DNA from: Phaeobacter gallaeciensis DSM 26640
GTDB taxonomy: Bacteria; Pseudomonadota; Alphaproteobacteria; Rhodobacterales; Rhodobacteraceae
DNA length: 64,000 nt
Assembly (NCBI RefSeq): GCF_000511385.1
Contig: NC_023137.1
Coordinates: 3,231,001-3,295,000, forward strand
Reading direction: 5' to 3'
Below are positions 54,173-63,526 of this stretch, piece after piece; within the stretch, counting starts at the first letter, position 1; the number at the start of each line of letters is the position of its first letter. The notes below the pieces were generated by a model. That model was not told where the DNA came from. It searched no databases and saw nothing but the letters and a program-made list of their open reading frames with translations. Made by a program: the position numbers and the translations under genes.

Positions 54173-56110
54173 TCAGTACATCTGGTCAATCAGGTTCTTG
54201 TGCTTTTTCTCCACCAGCCCGCGTTTCAACTTCATCGTTGCGGTCAGCTCGTCATCCTCAGCTGTCAGCAGGACATTGATCAGGCGAAAATCCTTGATCT
54301 GTTCGACGCGCGCGAAATCTCTGTTCACGGCATCGACCTCCCCCCGGATCAGGTCAACCACCTGTTCCGCCGCACAGAGCGAGGCAAAATCACTAAACGG
54401 GATTTTTCGATCCTGGGCAAATTTCTCGACGTTTTCCTGATCAATCATAATCAGGCAGGTGAGGAATTTGCGCCGATCACCAATCACCACCGCGTCGGAA
54501 ATATAGTGGCTGAATTTTAGCCGACTCTCGATTTCCGCCGGGGTGATATTCTTTCCGCCAGCGGTGATGATAATGTCCTTGATCCGCCCGGTGATGGTTA
54601 AGAAACCTGCATCATCCAGCTGTCCGACGTCGCCTGTGCGCAGCCAGCCGTCCTCGGTGTAGGTTTCAGCGGTTTTTTCAGGCTTGTTCCAGTAGCCCTG
54701 GAAGTTGTTTAGCCCCCAAAGCTGAATTTCGCCATCCGGCGCGATGCGGATCTCAACGCCAGGCACCGCCTGACCAACGGTGCCTGGACGATGCGACAGG
54801 ACCCGGTTGGCAGCGGTCAGCCCGGCGTTTTCGGTCATCCCGTAACCTTCAATCAGAGGCACCCCGATCGACCAGTACCAGCGCAGCAACTCAGGTGAGA
54901 TCGGTGCCGCCCCCGTACCGCCCCGGCGCAACCGGTCCAGCCCCAGCATCCGCCGCAGATTCCGTAGGACCAGCAGATCCCAGATCCGGTAGCGCACAGC
55001 GATGCCGGTCGGGACGGGTTTCGCGGCCAGCACATAGTTGGCCCGCGCCGCGCCCGCCGCCACCGCCCGGTTAAAGGCCCAGCGGCCAAGCCAGGTCGCC
55101 TCCTGCGCCAATACCAGAACCCGGGAATAGACTTTCTCCCAGACACGTGGCACCGCAAAGAAGGTTGCAGGCGAGACTTCCTGAATATTGTCAAAGACCG
55201 TCTCCGGACTTTCGGCGAAATTGACCGTACTGCCCGCCGCCATCGGCAGATAGACCGAGACGTTGCGCTCAAGAATATGGCACAGCGGCAGGAAACACAG
55301 TTGTTCATCCGTGGCGTAACACTCCAGCGACCGTGCGCCCGACTCCATCGTGGCCAGGATATTCTCATGGCTCAGCATGGCGCCCTTAGGCAGACCCGTG
55401 GTCCCGGAGGTATAGATCAGCAGCGCAGTATCATCCGGTCGAGATCGCGCCACCGCATCCTCAAACACGGTTGGGTTGGCAATTTTATAGGCCGCCCCCT
55501 GATCATAGAGCTGATCGAGAAACAGACATTTTTCATGCCGGAGATCATGCAGCCCGTCGCGGTCCAGAATGATCACCCAGCACAGGTGCGGAACCTCCGC
55601 CTCAATCTCCAGAAACTTGTCCAGCTGTTCGTCATTCTCCACCACCAGAAACCGGCTGCCGCTGTCATTGATCAGATAGGCCAGTTGTTGGGCTGAATCC
55701 GTGGTATACACCCCCGAGGCAATCGCCCCGGCGCCCTGAATACCCATATCGAGGTAGAGCCATTCCTTGCGATCTTCGCTGAGGATTGAGACAACTTCGC
55801 CTCGCTCCAACCCAAGCGCCATCAGGCCGAGGCCGATTTTCTCGGCGTGGTCCCAATAGTCCTGCCAAGAATAGGCCTTCCAGATGCCCATGTCCTTTTC
55901 GCGGTGCGCGGTGCGGGGACCAAGCGTGCGACAGCGCAGTGCAAATAGCTTCGCCACCGTATCGCAGCGATCCACCATGACCGGCCGTTGTCCGGGCGTT
56001 GCGTTGTAGCTAGCACCGTTCAGCACGACCTGAGGCAACGGGGCCGTTGCCCCATCCTGCTCTGCTCTGCGATCTGCCGCCACCACTGTCTGTGTCACCG
56101 TTATCCCCAT
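54173..56110 (-). CDS. AMP-forming long-chain acyl-CoA synthetase
   Basis: 645 residues. Adenylate-forming domain: LLIYTSGTTGLPKGAMLSHE (P-loop), LCFLPLCHILERNVSVYLPM, EGYGMTENAGL, then DGWLRTGDVGQLDDAGFLTI and GRIKDIIITAGGKNITPAEI (hinge and A8/A10 region). It activates a carboxylic acid with ATP and CoA. Length and LPLCHILER match the bacterial FadD15/long-chain-type branch. Lying between livF and the binding protein, 43 bp after livF, it probably traps the imported acid as a CoA thioester. Such Liv-plus-ligase operons are known in soil and marine bacteria; the substrate here is not defined. Confidence 0.92.
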   Translation of the reverse strand: MGITVTQTVVAADRRAEQDGATAPLPQVVLNGASYNATPGQRPVMVDRCDTVAKLFALRCRTLGPRTAHREKDMGIWKAYSWQDYWDHAEKIGLGLMALGLERGEVVSILSEDRKEWLYLDMGIQGAGAIASGVYTTDSAQQLAYLINDSGSRFLVVENDEQLDKFLEIEAEVPHLCWVIILDRDGLHDLRHEKCLFLDQLYDQGAAYKIANPTVFEDAVARSRPDDTALLIYTSGTTGLPKGAMLSHENILATMESGARSLECYATDEQLCFLPLCHILERNVSVYLPMAAGSTVNFAESPETVFDNIQEVSPATFFAVPRVWEKVYSRVLVLAQEATWLGRWAFNRAVAAGAARANYVLAAKPVPTGIAVRYRIWDLLVLRNLRRMLGLDRLRRGGTGAAPISPELLRWYWSIGVPLIEGYGMTENAGLTAANRVLSHRPGTVGQAVPGVEIRIAPDGEIQLWGLNNFQGYWNKPEKTAETYTEDGWLRTGDVGQLDDAGFLTITGRIKDIIITAGGKNITPAEIESRLKFSHYISDAVVIGDRRKFLTCLIMIDQENVEKFAQDRKIPFSDFASLCAAEQVVDLIRGEVDAVNRDFARVEQIKDFRLINVLLTAEDDELTATMKLKRGLVEKKHKNLIDQMY

Positions 56111-56153
56111 CCGCGCTTAAACCCATGTTTTTGCGCCTGTTCAGGCCTCTTAA

Positions 56154-56930
56154 TCAGCGCCATGTCTTCTTGCGCTTCCAGCGTTTTTCACTGCGTTGGC
56201 CCGCTTCCTGATGGCCCAGATAGAAGGATTTGATATCCTTGCTCTCCATCAGTCGGTCGGCGCTGCCGTCCATGACAATACGCCCAATTTCCATGACATA
56301 GCCGACATGAGCCAGTTCAAGCGCGATACGCGCGTTCTGTTCCACCAACATCATGGTCACCCCCTCATCACGGTTCAGCCGTTTGAGGATGCCAAAAATT
56401 TCCTGCACCAGTAGCGGCGACAACCCCAGGCTTGGCTCATCCAGAAGCATGATCCGCGGGCGCAGCATCAGGCCGCGGCCAATCGCCAGCATCTGCTGCT
56501 GACCGCCGGACAACGTCCCGGCCTCCTGGTGGCGCCGTTCCGCCAGAATGGGGAAATAGTCAAACACCATCTGGCGGTCACGTTCGATCTCCGCCTGATC
56601 GCGCCGGGTGTAGGCGCCCAATGTCAGGTTTTCCTCAACAGTCAGCAGGGGGAAAACCTCCCGCCCCTCCGGCACATGCACGATGCCGCGCCGGACAATG
56701 CGGTGTGGCTCCTCGCCTTGGATCTCTTCACCAGCGAAGCTAACACTGCCCTTTTCAGGGTCCATGATACCAGAAATTGTCTTTAGCAGCGTCGATTTCC
56801 CAGCGCCATTTGCGCCCAGAACAGTGACGATCTGACCGGCCTCCACCGACAGCGAGACACCGCGAATGGCCATGATCGGCCCGTAAAAGCTCTCAAGGTT
56901 GCGAATATCCAACAAGGCTGCACCCATCAC
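56154..56930 (-). CDS. livF: Branched-chain-type ABC importer ATP-binding protein LivF
   Basis: 258 residues. LivF features: LLDIRNLESFYGPIMAIRGV, Walker A GANGAGKST, the Q-loop-following HVPEGREVFPLLTVEENLTL, signature LSGGQQQM, Walker B IMLLDEPSLGLSP and VEQNARIALELAHVGYVMEI. The last 20 residues are strongly basic and aromatic (KRWKRKKTW), an unusual tail for the family. Overlaps livG by 4 bp. Confidence 0.95.
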   Translation of the reverse strand: MMGAALLDIRNLESFYGPIMAIRGVSLSVEAGQIVTVLGANGAGKSTLLKTISGIMDPEKGSVSFAGEEIQGEEPHRIVRRGIVHVPEGREVFPLLTVEENLTLGAYTRRDQAEIERDRQMVFDYFPILAERRHQEAGTLSGGQQQMLAIGRGLMLRPRIMLLDEPSLGLSPLLVQEIFGILKRLNRDEGVTMMLVEQNARIALELAHVGYVMEIGRIVMDGSADRLMESKDIKSFYLGHQEAGQRSEKRWKRKKTWR

Positions 56931-57694
56931 ACCGCCCCCGCGCCCAGATAGGCCTCGATCACCGCAGGGTTGGCCTGAACCTCAGCCGGGGTTCCTTCCG
57001 CCAATTTGGCGCCATCCGCCAGAGCCAGCACCCGGTCCGATACGCTGGAGACCAGCCCCATATCGTGCTCCACCATAAGAACGGTGATCCCCATCTGCTT
57101 GCGAATATCGTCAATCCACCAGCGCATGTCCTGAGTTTCTTCAACCGACAGGCCTGAGGCGGGCTCATCCAAGAGCAAAAGCCGCGGGCCGGACGCCAGC
57201 GCTCGGCCCAGTTCAACCACCTTGCGCACCCCATAGGGCAACCCGGCGATCATCTTGTCGCGATAGGCCTGCAGGTCGAGGAAATCGATCACCTCCTCCA
57301 CCGCGGCCCGGTGGCGGCGCTCTTCGCGCCGAACGCGCGGAGAAAAGAACAGCTCCTCCATCAGCGTGCTACGCCGGTGGCGATGCCGCCCGACCAGCAA
57401 GTTCTGCAATACGGTCGCATGGTCGAACAGCTCGATATTCTGGAACGTGCGCGCGATGTCCAAGTCGGCCACCGCATCAGCTTTGGACTGCAACAAATCC
57501 CGTCCGTCAAAACTAATACGGCCCGAATGCGGTTCGTAGAACCGGGAAATCAGGTTGAAAACCGTCGACTTACCCGCGCCATTGGGGCCGACGATGGCAT
57601 AGACCTCCCCCTCCTCAACCGAGAAGCTGAGGTCATTCACCGCCACCACGCCGCCAAATTTCAGCGTCGCATGTTCAATCTCCAACAGGCTCAT
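56927..57694 (-). CDS. livG: Branched-chain-type ABC importer ATP-binding protein LivG
   Basis: 255 residues. LivG features: LKFGGVVAVNDLSFSVEEGE, Walker A GPNGAGKST, RTFQNIELFDHATVLQNLLV, LPYGVRKVVELGRALASGPR in place of the strict LSGGQ signature (a known LivG variation, here PYGVRK), Walker B LLLLDEPASGLS and VEHDMGLVSSVSDRVLALAD. Overlaps both neighbours by 4 bp. Confidence 0.95.
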   Translation of the reverse strand: MSLLEIEHATLKFGGVVAVNDLSFSVEEGEVYAIVGPNGAGKSTVFNLISRFYEPHSGRISFDGRDLLQSKADAVADLDIARTFQNIELFDHATVLQNLLVGRHRHRRSTLMEELFFSPRVRREERRHRAAVEEVIDFLDLQAYRDKMIAGLPYGVRKVVELGRALASGPRLLLLDEPASGLSVEETQDMRWWIDDIRKQMGITVLMVEHDMGLVSSVSDRVLALADGAKLAEGTPAEVQANPAVIEAYLGAGAV

Positions 57695-58776
57695 CTGAGG
57701 CGCTCCGTCTTGAGATAGGATTTCTGGCGGCGGAACATGTCTTTGCGGGCAAAGGGGAACAGCTCAAACCAGATGCGGATCTTCAGCCAGCGCCCATATA
57801 GCCCCATCGGTTCAAACAGGATGAACAGGATCAGGATCATGCCGAAGACGCCGGTTTCCAATCCCGGGATAGCAACACCGCCGCCCAGCACGCTGTCTTT
57901 CAGCATCGACAGCCCCTGCGGCAGGAAGGCAACCACCACCGCGCCAAAAAACGCGCCATGGATGGATCCAAGCCCCCCGATGACGATCATCATCAACAAG
58001 GTGATGGAGATCACCAAAGAGAATGTCTCGTTGTTGAAAGCGCCCGCGTAGTAGCCCATCAGCGCCCCGGCCCAACCGGTGATCATGCAGCTCAGCCCGA
58101 AAGCGGTCGCCTTGGTGCGGGCGATATGAACACCCATCGCGGTGGCACTGACCTCACTGTCGCGCACTGCGGCAAAGGCCCGGCCAAGCGGTGAGCGCAG
58201 CAGGTTTCGATAAAACAACGTGCAGACGACCGTGACACCGAGCACAAGATAGTAAAACCGCACCGGCATCGTCCAACGCTCGATCTCAATACCGAACAGG
58301 CGGATCACATCAGGGAACTTGCCCGAGACACCACCGGTCCATGGCTCCAGAAGCACGATGATATCGTCGGCGAGGATCGACAGGGCAATCGTCGCAATGG
58401 CGAGGTATATCCCGTGCAGGCGCAGCGCCGGAATGGCGATGATTGCCCCGACAATCCCAGTAATCAACCCCGCCAGCGGAAAGGCCACTGCAAAGGGAAG
58501 GCCTTGTTCGATCAGGATGGTATTGGTGTAGCAGCCAATCGCCAGAAACGCCGCGTGCCCAAGGCTGGCCTGACCTGTCTGCCCGGTCAGCAGCATCAGC
58601 CCCAGACCGGCAATTGCCCAGATCAGAACATTTGTGACTTCGCCGATGTAGAACTCATTGATCAGCAGCGGCAGGATCAGCGCGAGCACCAGCAACGCGC
58701 CGTAGACCAGCAGGCTGTGACGGTCGGGAAACAGGCGTATATCGTGATCGTAACTGGTTTTGAACTGGATCCGCAT
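57691..58776 (-). CDS. livM: Branched-chain-type ABC importer permease LivM
   Basis: 361 residues from MRIQFKTSYDHDIRLFPDRH. This start lies 4 bp after the livH stop; a 46-codon open extension overlaps livH and is rejected. About nine membrane helices, with GQTGQASLGHAAFLAIGCYT, LRLHGIYLAIATIALSILAD and the EAA-like RSPLGRAFAAVRDSEVSATA. MIVIGGLGSIHGAFFGAVVV is typical of LivM. The cytoplasmic N- and C-terminal tails are longer than in E. coli. Confidence 0.94.
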   Translation of the reverse strand: MRIQFKTSYDHDIRLFPDRHSLLVYGALLVLALILPLLINEFYIGEVTNVLIWAIAGLGLMLLTGQTGQASLGHAAFLAIGCYTNTILIEQGLPFAVAFPLAGLITGIVGAIIAIPALRLHGIYLAIATIALSILADDIIVLLEPWTGGVSGKFPDVIRLFGIEIERWTMPVRFYYLVLGVTVVCTLFYRNLLRSPLGRAFAAVRDSEVSATAMGVHIARTKATAFGLSCMITGWAGALMGYYAGAFNNETFSLVISITLLMMIVIGGLGSIHGAFFGAVVVAFLPQGLSMLKDSVLGGGVAIPGLETGVFGMILILFILFEPMGLYGRWLKIRIWFELFPFARKDMFRRQKSYLKTERLR

Positions 58777-58780
58777 CGGC

Positions 58781-59656
58781 TCAGACCTTCTTCGTGCGGA
58801 CTTGGCTGAACAGGCCGTGTGGGCGGAACACCAGCACGGCGAGCAACAGCACATAAGGGGCAATCTGTGAATACCCAGCCGCAAGGTATCGCGCGGCAAA
58901 GGGTTCGATGACACCCACGATCAACCCGCCAGCCAATGCCCCAGGAAGGGATCCAAAGCCACCGATGACCGCGGCTGCAAAGGCCTTGATCCCCAGCAGC
59001 CCTGCATTCGGATCAATCGCCCCTTTGGAGGCAAAAAGAATGCCCGCAACCGCTGCAGTTGCCCCCGAGAGGCCCCAGATCAGCCCCTGTACCCGTTTGA
59101 CAGGAATGCCCATGAAATAAGCGGCCATCTGGTTCTGACTGGCCGCCTGCATCGCCAGCCCCAGCTTGGTGCGCTGAAAGAACTGATAGAGTGACCAGGT
59201 CAGCAGCACAGTCACAATTATGATCGCCAGATCCGCCAATCCCAACACAACCCCTGCGAGTTGCACATCACCCAAGGCAAGCGGGCTTTCCAGCGTTTGC
59301 GGTTCATGTCCCCAGATGGCGCCCGCGAAAAACCGGATGACGAAGCCGAGCGCGATGGTCAGGATGACCACCGCCGTCTGGTTCTGACCGAAGAGATGGC
59401 GCAGGATCACCATATCCAGAAGATACCCAAGCCCGGCCATGATCGCGATCGACAAGGGCGCCGCCAACCAGAACGGCAGATGCAGATATTCGGCGTTGGT
59501 CAGCCCCAGTGTGACAAAGGCGCCGAGCATCATGAAATCGCCTTGCGCAAAATTGACCGCTTCAGTCGCCTTGTAGATCAGCACAAAGCCAAGCGCGATC
59601 AGGCCGTAAACACAGCCATTCGCAAGCCCGCTAACCAGCAGCTGCACTCCGTCCAA
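58781..59656 (-). CDS. livH: Branched-chain-type ABC importer permease LivH
   Basis: 291 residues with about eight membrane helices. LivH blocks: LVSGLANGCVYGLIALGFVL, YKATEAVNFAQGDFMMLGAF, RTKLGLAMQAASQNQMAAYF (EAA-like) and KAFAAAVIGGFGSLPGALAG. First gene of livH-M-G-F-ligase-binding protein. The promoter should be in the 236 bp upstream. Confidence 0.95.
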   Translation of the reverse strand: MDGVQLLVSGLANGCVYGLIALGFVLIYKATEAVNFAQGDFMMLGAFVTLGLTNAEYLHLPFWLAAPLSIAIMAGLGYLLDMVILRHLFGQNQTAVVILTIALGFVIRFFAGAIWGHEPQTLESPLALGDVQLAGVVLGLADLAIIIVTVLLTWSLYQFFQRTKLGLAMQAASQNQMAAYFMGIPVKRVQGLIWGLSGATAAVAGILFASKGAIDPNAGLLGIKAFAAAVIGGFGSLPGALAGGLIVGVIEPFAARYLAAGYSQIAPYVLLLAVLVFRPHGLFSQVRTKKV

Positions 59657-59892
59657 ATTGTCCTCCCCTGCCCGTTCAGGGCGGTTCTCGCGTATTTTCT
59701 ACGGTGCAGACCTCCTCAAGCCTGCTCGTCACTGCGATTAAACCCAGAGTAGAGAGATATATTTTCACCTGTCAATCCACGCGACCCTGCGTCAGGGCCA
59801 GAAAAACAGGCTATCAGATTCGCAAAAAGCACCTAACATTCGCGTCAGATCAACCGGTCACAGCAGGACCAAAATAGATCGTATCGTCGCTG
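59657..59892. promoter_or_regulatory. Intergenic region upstream of livH
   Basis: 236 bp between the livH start and the stop of pcaQ, which reads in the same direction. AT-rich around 59750-59840. Holds the liv promoter. No clear terminator hairpin for pcaQ seen. Confidence 0.4.
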
Positions 59893-60810
59893 TCAGGTGC
59901 AGACGTTTTTCAGTGCAGCGCAGAATCTCGCGGCGGCTGGGGACAGGCGATGTTCACTGCGCAAACACAGTCCCACCGGCCCACGGGTGCTGTCCGTATC
60001 CAACGGCAGTGCCACCAGAACTCCGCTGGCAAGATCGGATCGCACAACGCCGTGGCTGATCACCCAGATAGCCTGATGGGCCAACGCGAATTGGCGGCCA
60101 AACGTTGACGACACCGTCTCGATGGGCGCATCGGGCATCGAGATGCCTTGCTCCAGGAACATCCGCTCAACTGAGGATCGTATAATCGACGCAGGAGGCG
60201 GCATCAGCACCGGGTATTCGCCGAACAGGGCATCCGGCAGATGCGCAGCATCCAAACTTGTCAGCGGATGGTCCGGCGCCACAACCACCGTGACCCGCTC
60301 GCGAAACAGTGGGTCGAAATCCAAGCCAACCATGTTTTCAGGCGCAGGCAAACGCCCCACCACCACGTCCAGCTCTCCCCGTCGCAACAGATCAAGGAGA
60401 TATTGATTGTCACCCGACATCACCGAAAACCGGCTGCGCCCGCCTTGCTCCCAGATACTGGCCAGCGCTTCGGGCACCACGGTGGCCGATACCGTAGGCA
60501 AAGCCCCAATTGTGACTTTCGATCCTTCCGCCGCATCCAGCCCGCGTAGCAGATCAACACCATCACGCGTCAGCGCCAAGCTGCGTCCGGCATAGTCCCG
60601 AAACATTTCACCATAGGCAGACAGACGAATGCCGCGTCCATGCTTCTCCACCAGCGGCTTTTCACATACCGCTTCTAACTCACGCAGGGCGCGCGTGACT
60701 GCCGGTTGGGTCATACCCAACCGCTCTGCAGCCTGGGTGACGCTCATCTTGCGCGCAACCTCAACGAAGACTTCAAGATGGCGGAGTTTCAACTGAGACG
60801 AAAGACGCAT
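59893..60810 (-). CDS. pcaQ: LysR-family regulator of protocatechuate genes
   Basis: 305 residues. The N-terminal HTH (about 8-65) starts LRHLEVFVEVARKMSVTQAA and continues ERLGMTQPAVTRALRELE. The effector domain has VTIGALPTVSATVVPEALAS, GELDVVVGRLPAPENMVGLD and FREVTVV-like segments, with VVAPDHPLTSLDAAHLPDAL. This matches PcaQ/GbpR-type LysR proteins. In Agrobacterium PcaQ activates pca genes with beta-carboxy-cis,cis-muconate as co-inducer. Divergent from pcaC by 86 bp, the standard layout. Confidence 0.9.
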   Translation of the reverse strand: MRLSSQLKLRHLEVFVEVARKMSVTQAAERLGMTQPAVTRALRELEAVCEKPLVEKHGRGIRLSAYGEMFRDYAGRSLALTRDGVDLLRGLDAAEGSKVTIGALPTVSATVVPEALASIWEQGGRSRFSVMSGDNQYLLDLLRRGELDVVVGRLPAPENMVGLDFDPLFRERVTVVVAPDHPLTSLDAAHLPDALFGEYPVLMPPPASIIRSSVERMFLEQGISMPDAPIETVSSTFGRQFALAHQAIWVISHGVVRSDLASGVLVALPLDTDSTRGPVGLCLRSEHRLSPAAARFCAALKNVCT

Positions 60811-60896
60811 ATCATTTTCGACATAAGAACATCCATACTACAGGATTATACAGACCAATTACGATATGAGATAACACATAGCGAATGGAGAAGCAT
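60811..60896. promoter_or_regulatory. pcaQ / pcaC divergent promoter region
   Basis: 86 bp, AT-rich. LysR sites are expected as dyads with T-N11-A. I see only weak candidates and not the ATAACC-N4-GGTTAA form described for rhizobial PcaQ. GGAG lies about 7 nt before the pcaC ATG. Confidence 0.45.
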
Positions 60897-61322
60897 ATGC
60901 GCAAGCCACAGTATGACGCAGGTCAGAACATTCGCCGCGAGGTCTTGGGAGCGAGCCACGTCGCCAACGCAGATGCGGCCACGACCCCACTGGACGCGCC
61001 GTTCCAACAGTTGATTACCGAAGCCGCCTGGGGAACGGTCTGGGCTTCGGATCAGATCAGCCGCCGAGAACGGTCTATGCTGACGCTCGCGCTCTTGGCA
61101 GCGCTCGGCAATTTTGACGAGATTCCGATGCATATACGCGCGACCACAAACACCGGGGCGACGCCTGAGGATATTACAGAAGTTTTTCAGCACGTTGCCA
61201 TCTATGCCGGTGTGCCACGCGCCAATCATGCATTGAAGCTCGCCAAGAAAACCTACGCCGAGATGGCCGCCGAACAAAAGGCCGCAGACGGCAGTGCAGG
61301 AGACAGCCATGACGCCCCCTGA
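60897..61322 (+). CDS. pcaC: 4-carboxymuconolactone decarboxylase
   Basis: 141 residues from [20 protein letters not shown], with GGAG 7 nt upstream; an ATG 12 bp earlier lacks a site. CMD/AhpD fold: [40 protein letters not shown] and [20 protein letters not shown], with the usual His near the C-terminus. It decarboxylates 4-carboxymuconolactone to the enol-lactone. A decarboxylase-only form, not fused to pcaD. The 3' end overlaps pcaH by 14 bp. Confidence 0.94.
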   Translation: MRKPQYDAGQNIRREVLGASHVANADAATTPLDAPFQQLITEAAWGTVWASDQISRRERSMLTLALLAALGNFDEIPMHIRATTNTGATPEDITEVFQHVAIYAGVPRANHALKLAKKTYAEMAAEQKAADGSAGDSHDAP

Positions 61323-62034
61323 TTACTACGTCCGCGACCGCCGGTGGCACCCGCCAGCATTTACACCGGACTACAAAACATCGGTGAGCCGGTCACCCAG
61401 ATTACCCTTGCTCAGTCTGGAGAATACGGCGAGCGAAATCACCGGCCCAACCTTTGCGCCGACTGACATCGCCCCGGGCGACAACGATCTGCTGACCAAT
61501 TTCGCACATGACGGCGGCAGCCCGATCGGTGAGCGGATCCTGCTGCATGGCCGGGTCCTGGATGAAAACGCACGACCTGTCCCCAACACCTTGGTCGAAA
61601 TCTGGCAGGCTAATGCCTCTGGCCGGTACCGGCACAAAAAAGACGGCTATTTGGGTGCAATAGACCCGAATTTCGGAGGCTGCGGCCGGGTGCTGACAGA
61701 TGAAAATGGCGCCTATGCCTTTCGCACGGTCAAACCGGGAGCCTATCCCTGGCGCAATGGTATCAACGACTGGCGTCCGGCGCATATCCACGTTTCGGTC
61801 TTCGGAAGCGCCTTTGCCCAGCGCCTGATCACGCAGCTTTACTTCGAAGGCGACCCGCTGATTGCCCGCTGCCCCATCGTTAGCACCATCCCGGATCCAG
61901 CCGCCGTGCAGCAGTTGATCGCGCGGCTCGATATGAATGAAACCCGCCCACTGGACATGATCGCTTATCGGTTCGACATCGTTCTGCGCGGACGTCGGTC
62001 GACGATGTTCGAAAACCGAATGGAGGGGAACTGA
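61309..62034 (+). CDS. pcaH: Protocatechuate 3,4-dioxygenase beta subunit
   Basis: 241 residues from [20 protein letters not shown], with AGGAG upstream inside pcaC. It carries the non-haem Fe(III) site: Y107 ([10 protein letters not shown]), Y146 (GAYPWRNG), H159 and H161 (RPAHIHVSV), at almost the numbering of Pseudomonas PcaH. The complex opens protocatechuate between the hydroxyls to 3-carboxy-cis,cis-muconate. Overlaps pcaG by one base (TGATG). Confidence 0.97.
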   Translation: MTPPDYYVRDRRWHPPAFTPDYKTSVSRSPRLPLLSLENTASEITGPTFAPTDIAPGDNDLLTNFAHDGGSPIGERILLHGRVLDENARPVPNTLVEIWQANASGRYRHKKDGYLGAIDPNFGGCGRVLTDENGAYAFRTVKPGAYPWRNGINDWRPAHIHVSVFGSAFAQRLITQLYFEGDPLIARCPIVSTIPDPAAVQQLIARLDMNETRPLDMIAYRFDIVLRGRRSTMFENRMEGN

Positions 62035-62678
62035 TGACGTCGCTGAAGGAAACACCCTCACAGACTGCAGGGCCTTATGTCCATATCGGTCTGGCTCCCG
62101 GCGCTGCCGGGTTTGACATCTACGAAACCGAGCTGGGCCAGGATATCGCCGGGCCGGAGGCCAAGGGCCAGCGCATCCGCGTAGAAGGCCGGGTTCTGGA
62201 TGGCACTGGCACCCCGCTAAAGGACGTGTTGATTGAGGTCTGGCAGGCCAACGCCAAGGGGGTATATGCGCACCGGGAGACGCCCCAACCAGAAGGGGAG
62301 CCTCAACAGGTCGAGGCCGGGTTTCGGGGATGGGGGCGCGTGATTTCAGATTTTGATACCGGCGACTGGCAGTTTGAAACTGTGAAACCCGGTCCGGTTC
62401 GCGACCGCGGCGGCCAAATGATGGCGCCCCACATCAACCTCTGGATTGTGGCGCGCGGCATCAACGTTGGCCTGAATACCCGACTCTACTTCGAGGAAGA
62501 GCAGGAGGCGAACGGTAACGACCCTGTGCTGAAGCTGATCGAACAGACCAGTCGACGCAGCACTCTCCTCGCCCGGAGGCAGATGCAAGCAGACACGAGC
62601 ACCGCCGAAACACCTTTGGTCTATCGCTTCGACATTCATCTACAGGGACCGGATGAAACCGTGTTCTTTGATATCTGA
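62034..62678 (+). CDS. pcaG: Protocatechuate 3,4-dioxygenase alpha subunit
   Basis: 214 residues. Same beta-sandwich fold as PcaH: KETPSQTAGPYVHIGLAPGA, LIEVWQANAKGVYAHRE, FRGWGRVISDFDTGDWQFET and MAPHINLWIVARGINVGLNT. The iron-binding Tyr/His set is not retained, as expected for the alpha subunit. Coupled to pcaH. Confidence 0.97.
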   Translation: MTSLKETPSQTAGPYVHIGLAPGAAGFDIYETELGQDIAGPEAKGQRIRVEGRVLDGTGTPLKDVLIEVWQANAKGVYAHRETPQPEGEPQQVEAGFRGWGRVISDFDTGDWQFETVKPGPVRDRGGQMMAPHINLWIVARGINVGLNTRLYFEEEQEANGNDPVLKLIEQTSRRSTLLARRQMQADTSTAETPLVYRFDIHLQGPDETVFFDI

Positions 62679-62689
62679 GGAGGCTGATC

Positions 62690-63526
62690 ATGAACAATCC
62701 TTGTATCATCTGCGTCGCCATTACTGGATCTGTTCCGCGCAAGGCTCATAATCCAGCCGTACCAATCAGCATTGAAGAGCAGATCGAAAGCACCCATGAA
62801 GCCTATGAAGCCGGTGCCAGCATCGCACATTGCCATGTCCGGCTGGAGGATGAGACGCCGACCTCGGATCCCGACCGCTTCGCCCGGCTCATGGGTGGTA
62901 TCCGTCATCACTGCCCTGATATGATCATCCAGCTGTCGACTGGTGGGCGGTCAGGGGCCGGACACGAACGCGGCGGCATGTTGTCACTGCGACCGGACAT
63001 GGCCTCGCTCTCTGTCGGCTCCAACAACTTCCCAACCCGCGTCTATGAGAACCCACCGGATCTGGTGGACTGGCTGGCGGCACAGATGCTGGCGTATGAC
63101 GTCAAACCGGAGATCGAGGCCTTTGACCTCTCGCACATTCACCAGGCGGTGGCGATGTCACGGGACGGTCGACTGAAGGCCCCGCTTTATGTGCAGTTTG
63201 TACTGGGTGTCAAAAACGCGATGCCGGTGGACCGCGATGTCTTCGATTATTACGTGAAGACCATGCAGCGGCTTGCTCCGGACGCGCAGTGGTGTGCCGC
63301 TGGGATTGGTGCAGGTCAGCTGGACGTCAACGAATGGGCCATCGCAGCGGGTGGTCACACACGCACCGGGCTGGAGGACAATCTGCGGCTGGACCGCCAT
63401 ACGCTTGCGCCCTCCAACGCCGCATTGGTGCGCCGCGCCGCAGATCTATGTGACCGCTACAACCGCCCTGTGGCAACATGCGCCGAAGCCCGTGATATTT
63501 TAGGTCTGCGCGCTGCCAACAGCTGA
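62690..63526 (+). CDS. Beta-keto acid cleavage enzyme (BKACE, DUF849 family)
   Basis: 278 residues, TIM-barrel. Catalytic residues are all present: Zn ligands H47 and H49 (IAHCHVR) and E229, with R225 and D230 (GGHTRTGLEDNLR). These match the positions known for 3-keto-5-aminohexanoate cleavage enzyme (Kce) within one residue. The family cleaves a beta-keto acid with acetyl-CoA to acetoacetate and a shortened acyl-CoA. Placed 11 bp after pcaG, it is part of the pca operon. Beta-ketoadipate is the logical substrate (giving succinyl-CoA plus acetoacetate), bypassing PcaIJ and PcaF; this is inference. GGAGG lies just upstream of the ATG. Confidence 0.92.
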   Translation: MNNPCIICVAITGSVPRKAHNPAVPISIEEQIESTHEAYEAGASIAHCHVRLEDETPTSDPDRFARLMGGIRHHCPDMIIQLSTGGRSGAGHERGGMLSLRPDMASLSVGSNNFPTRVYENPPDLVDWLAAQMLAYDVKPEIEAFDLSHIHQAVAMSRDGRLKAPLYVQFVLGVKNAMPVDRDVFDYYVKTMQRLAPDAQWCAAGIGAGQLDVNEWAIAAGGHTRTGLEDNLRLDRHTLAPSNAALVRRAADLCDRYNRPVATCAEARDILGLRAANS

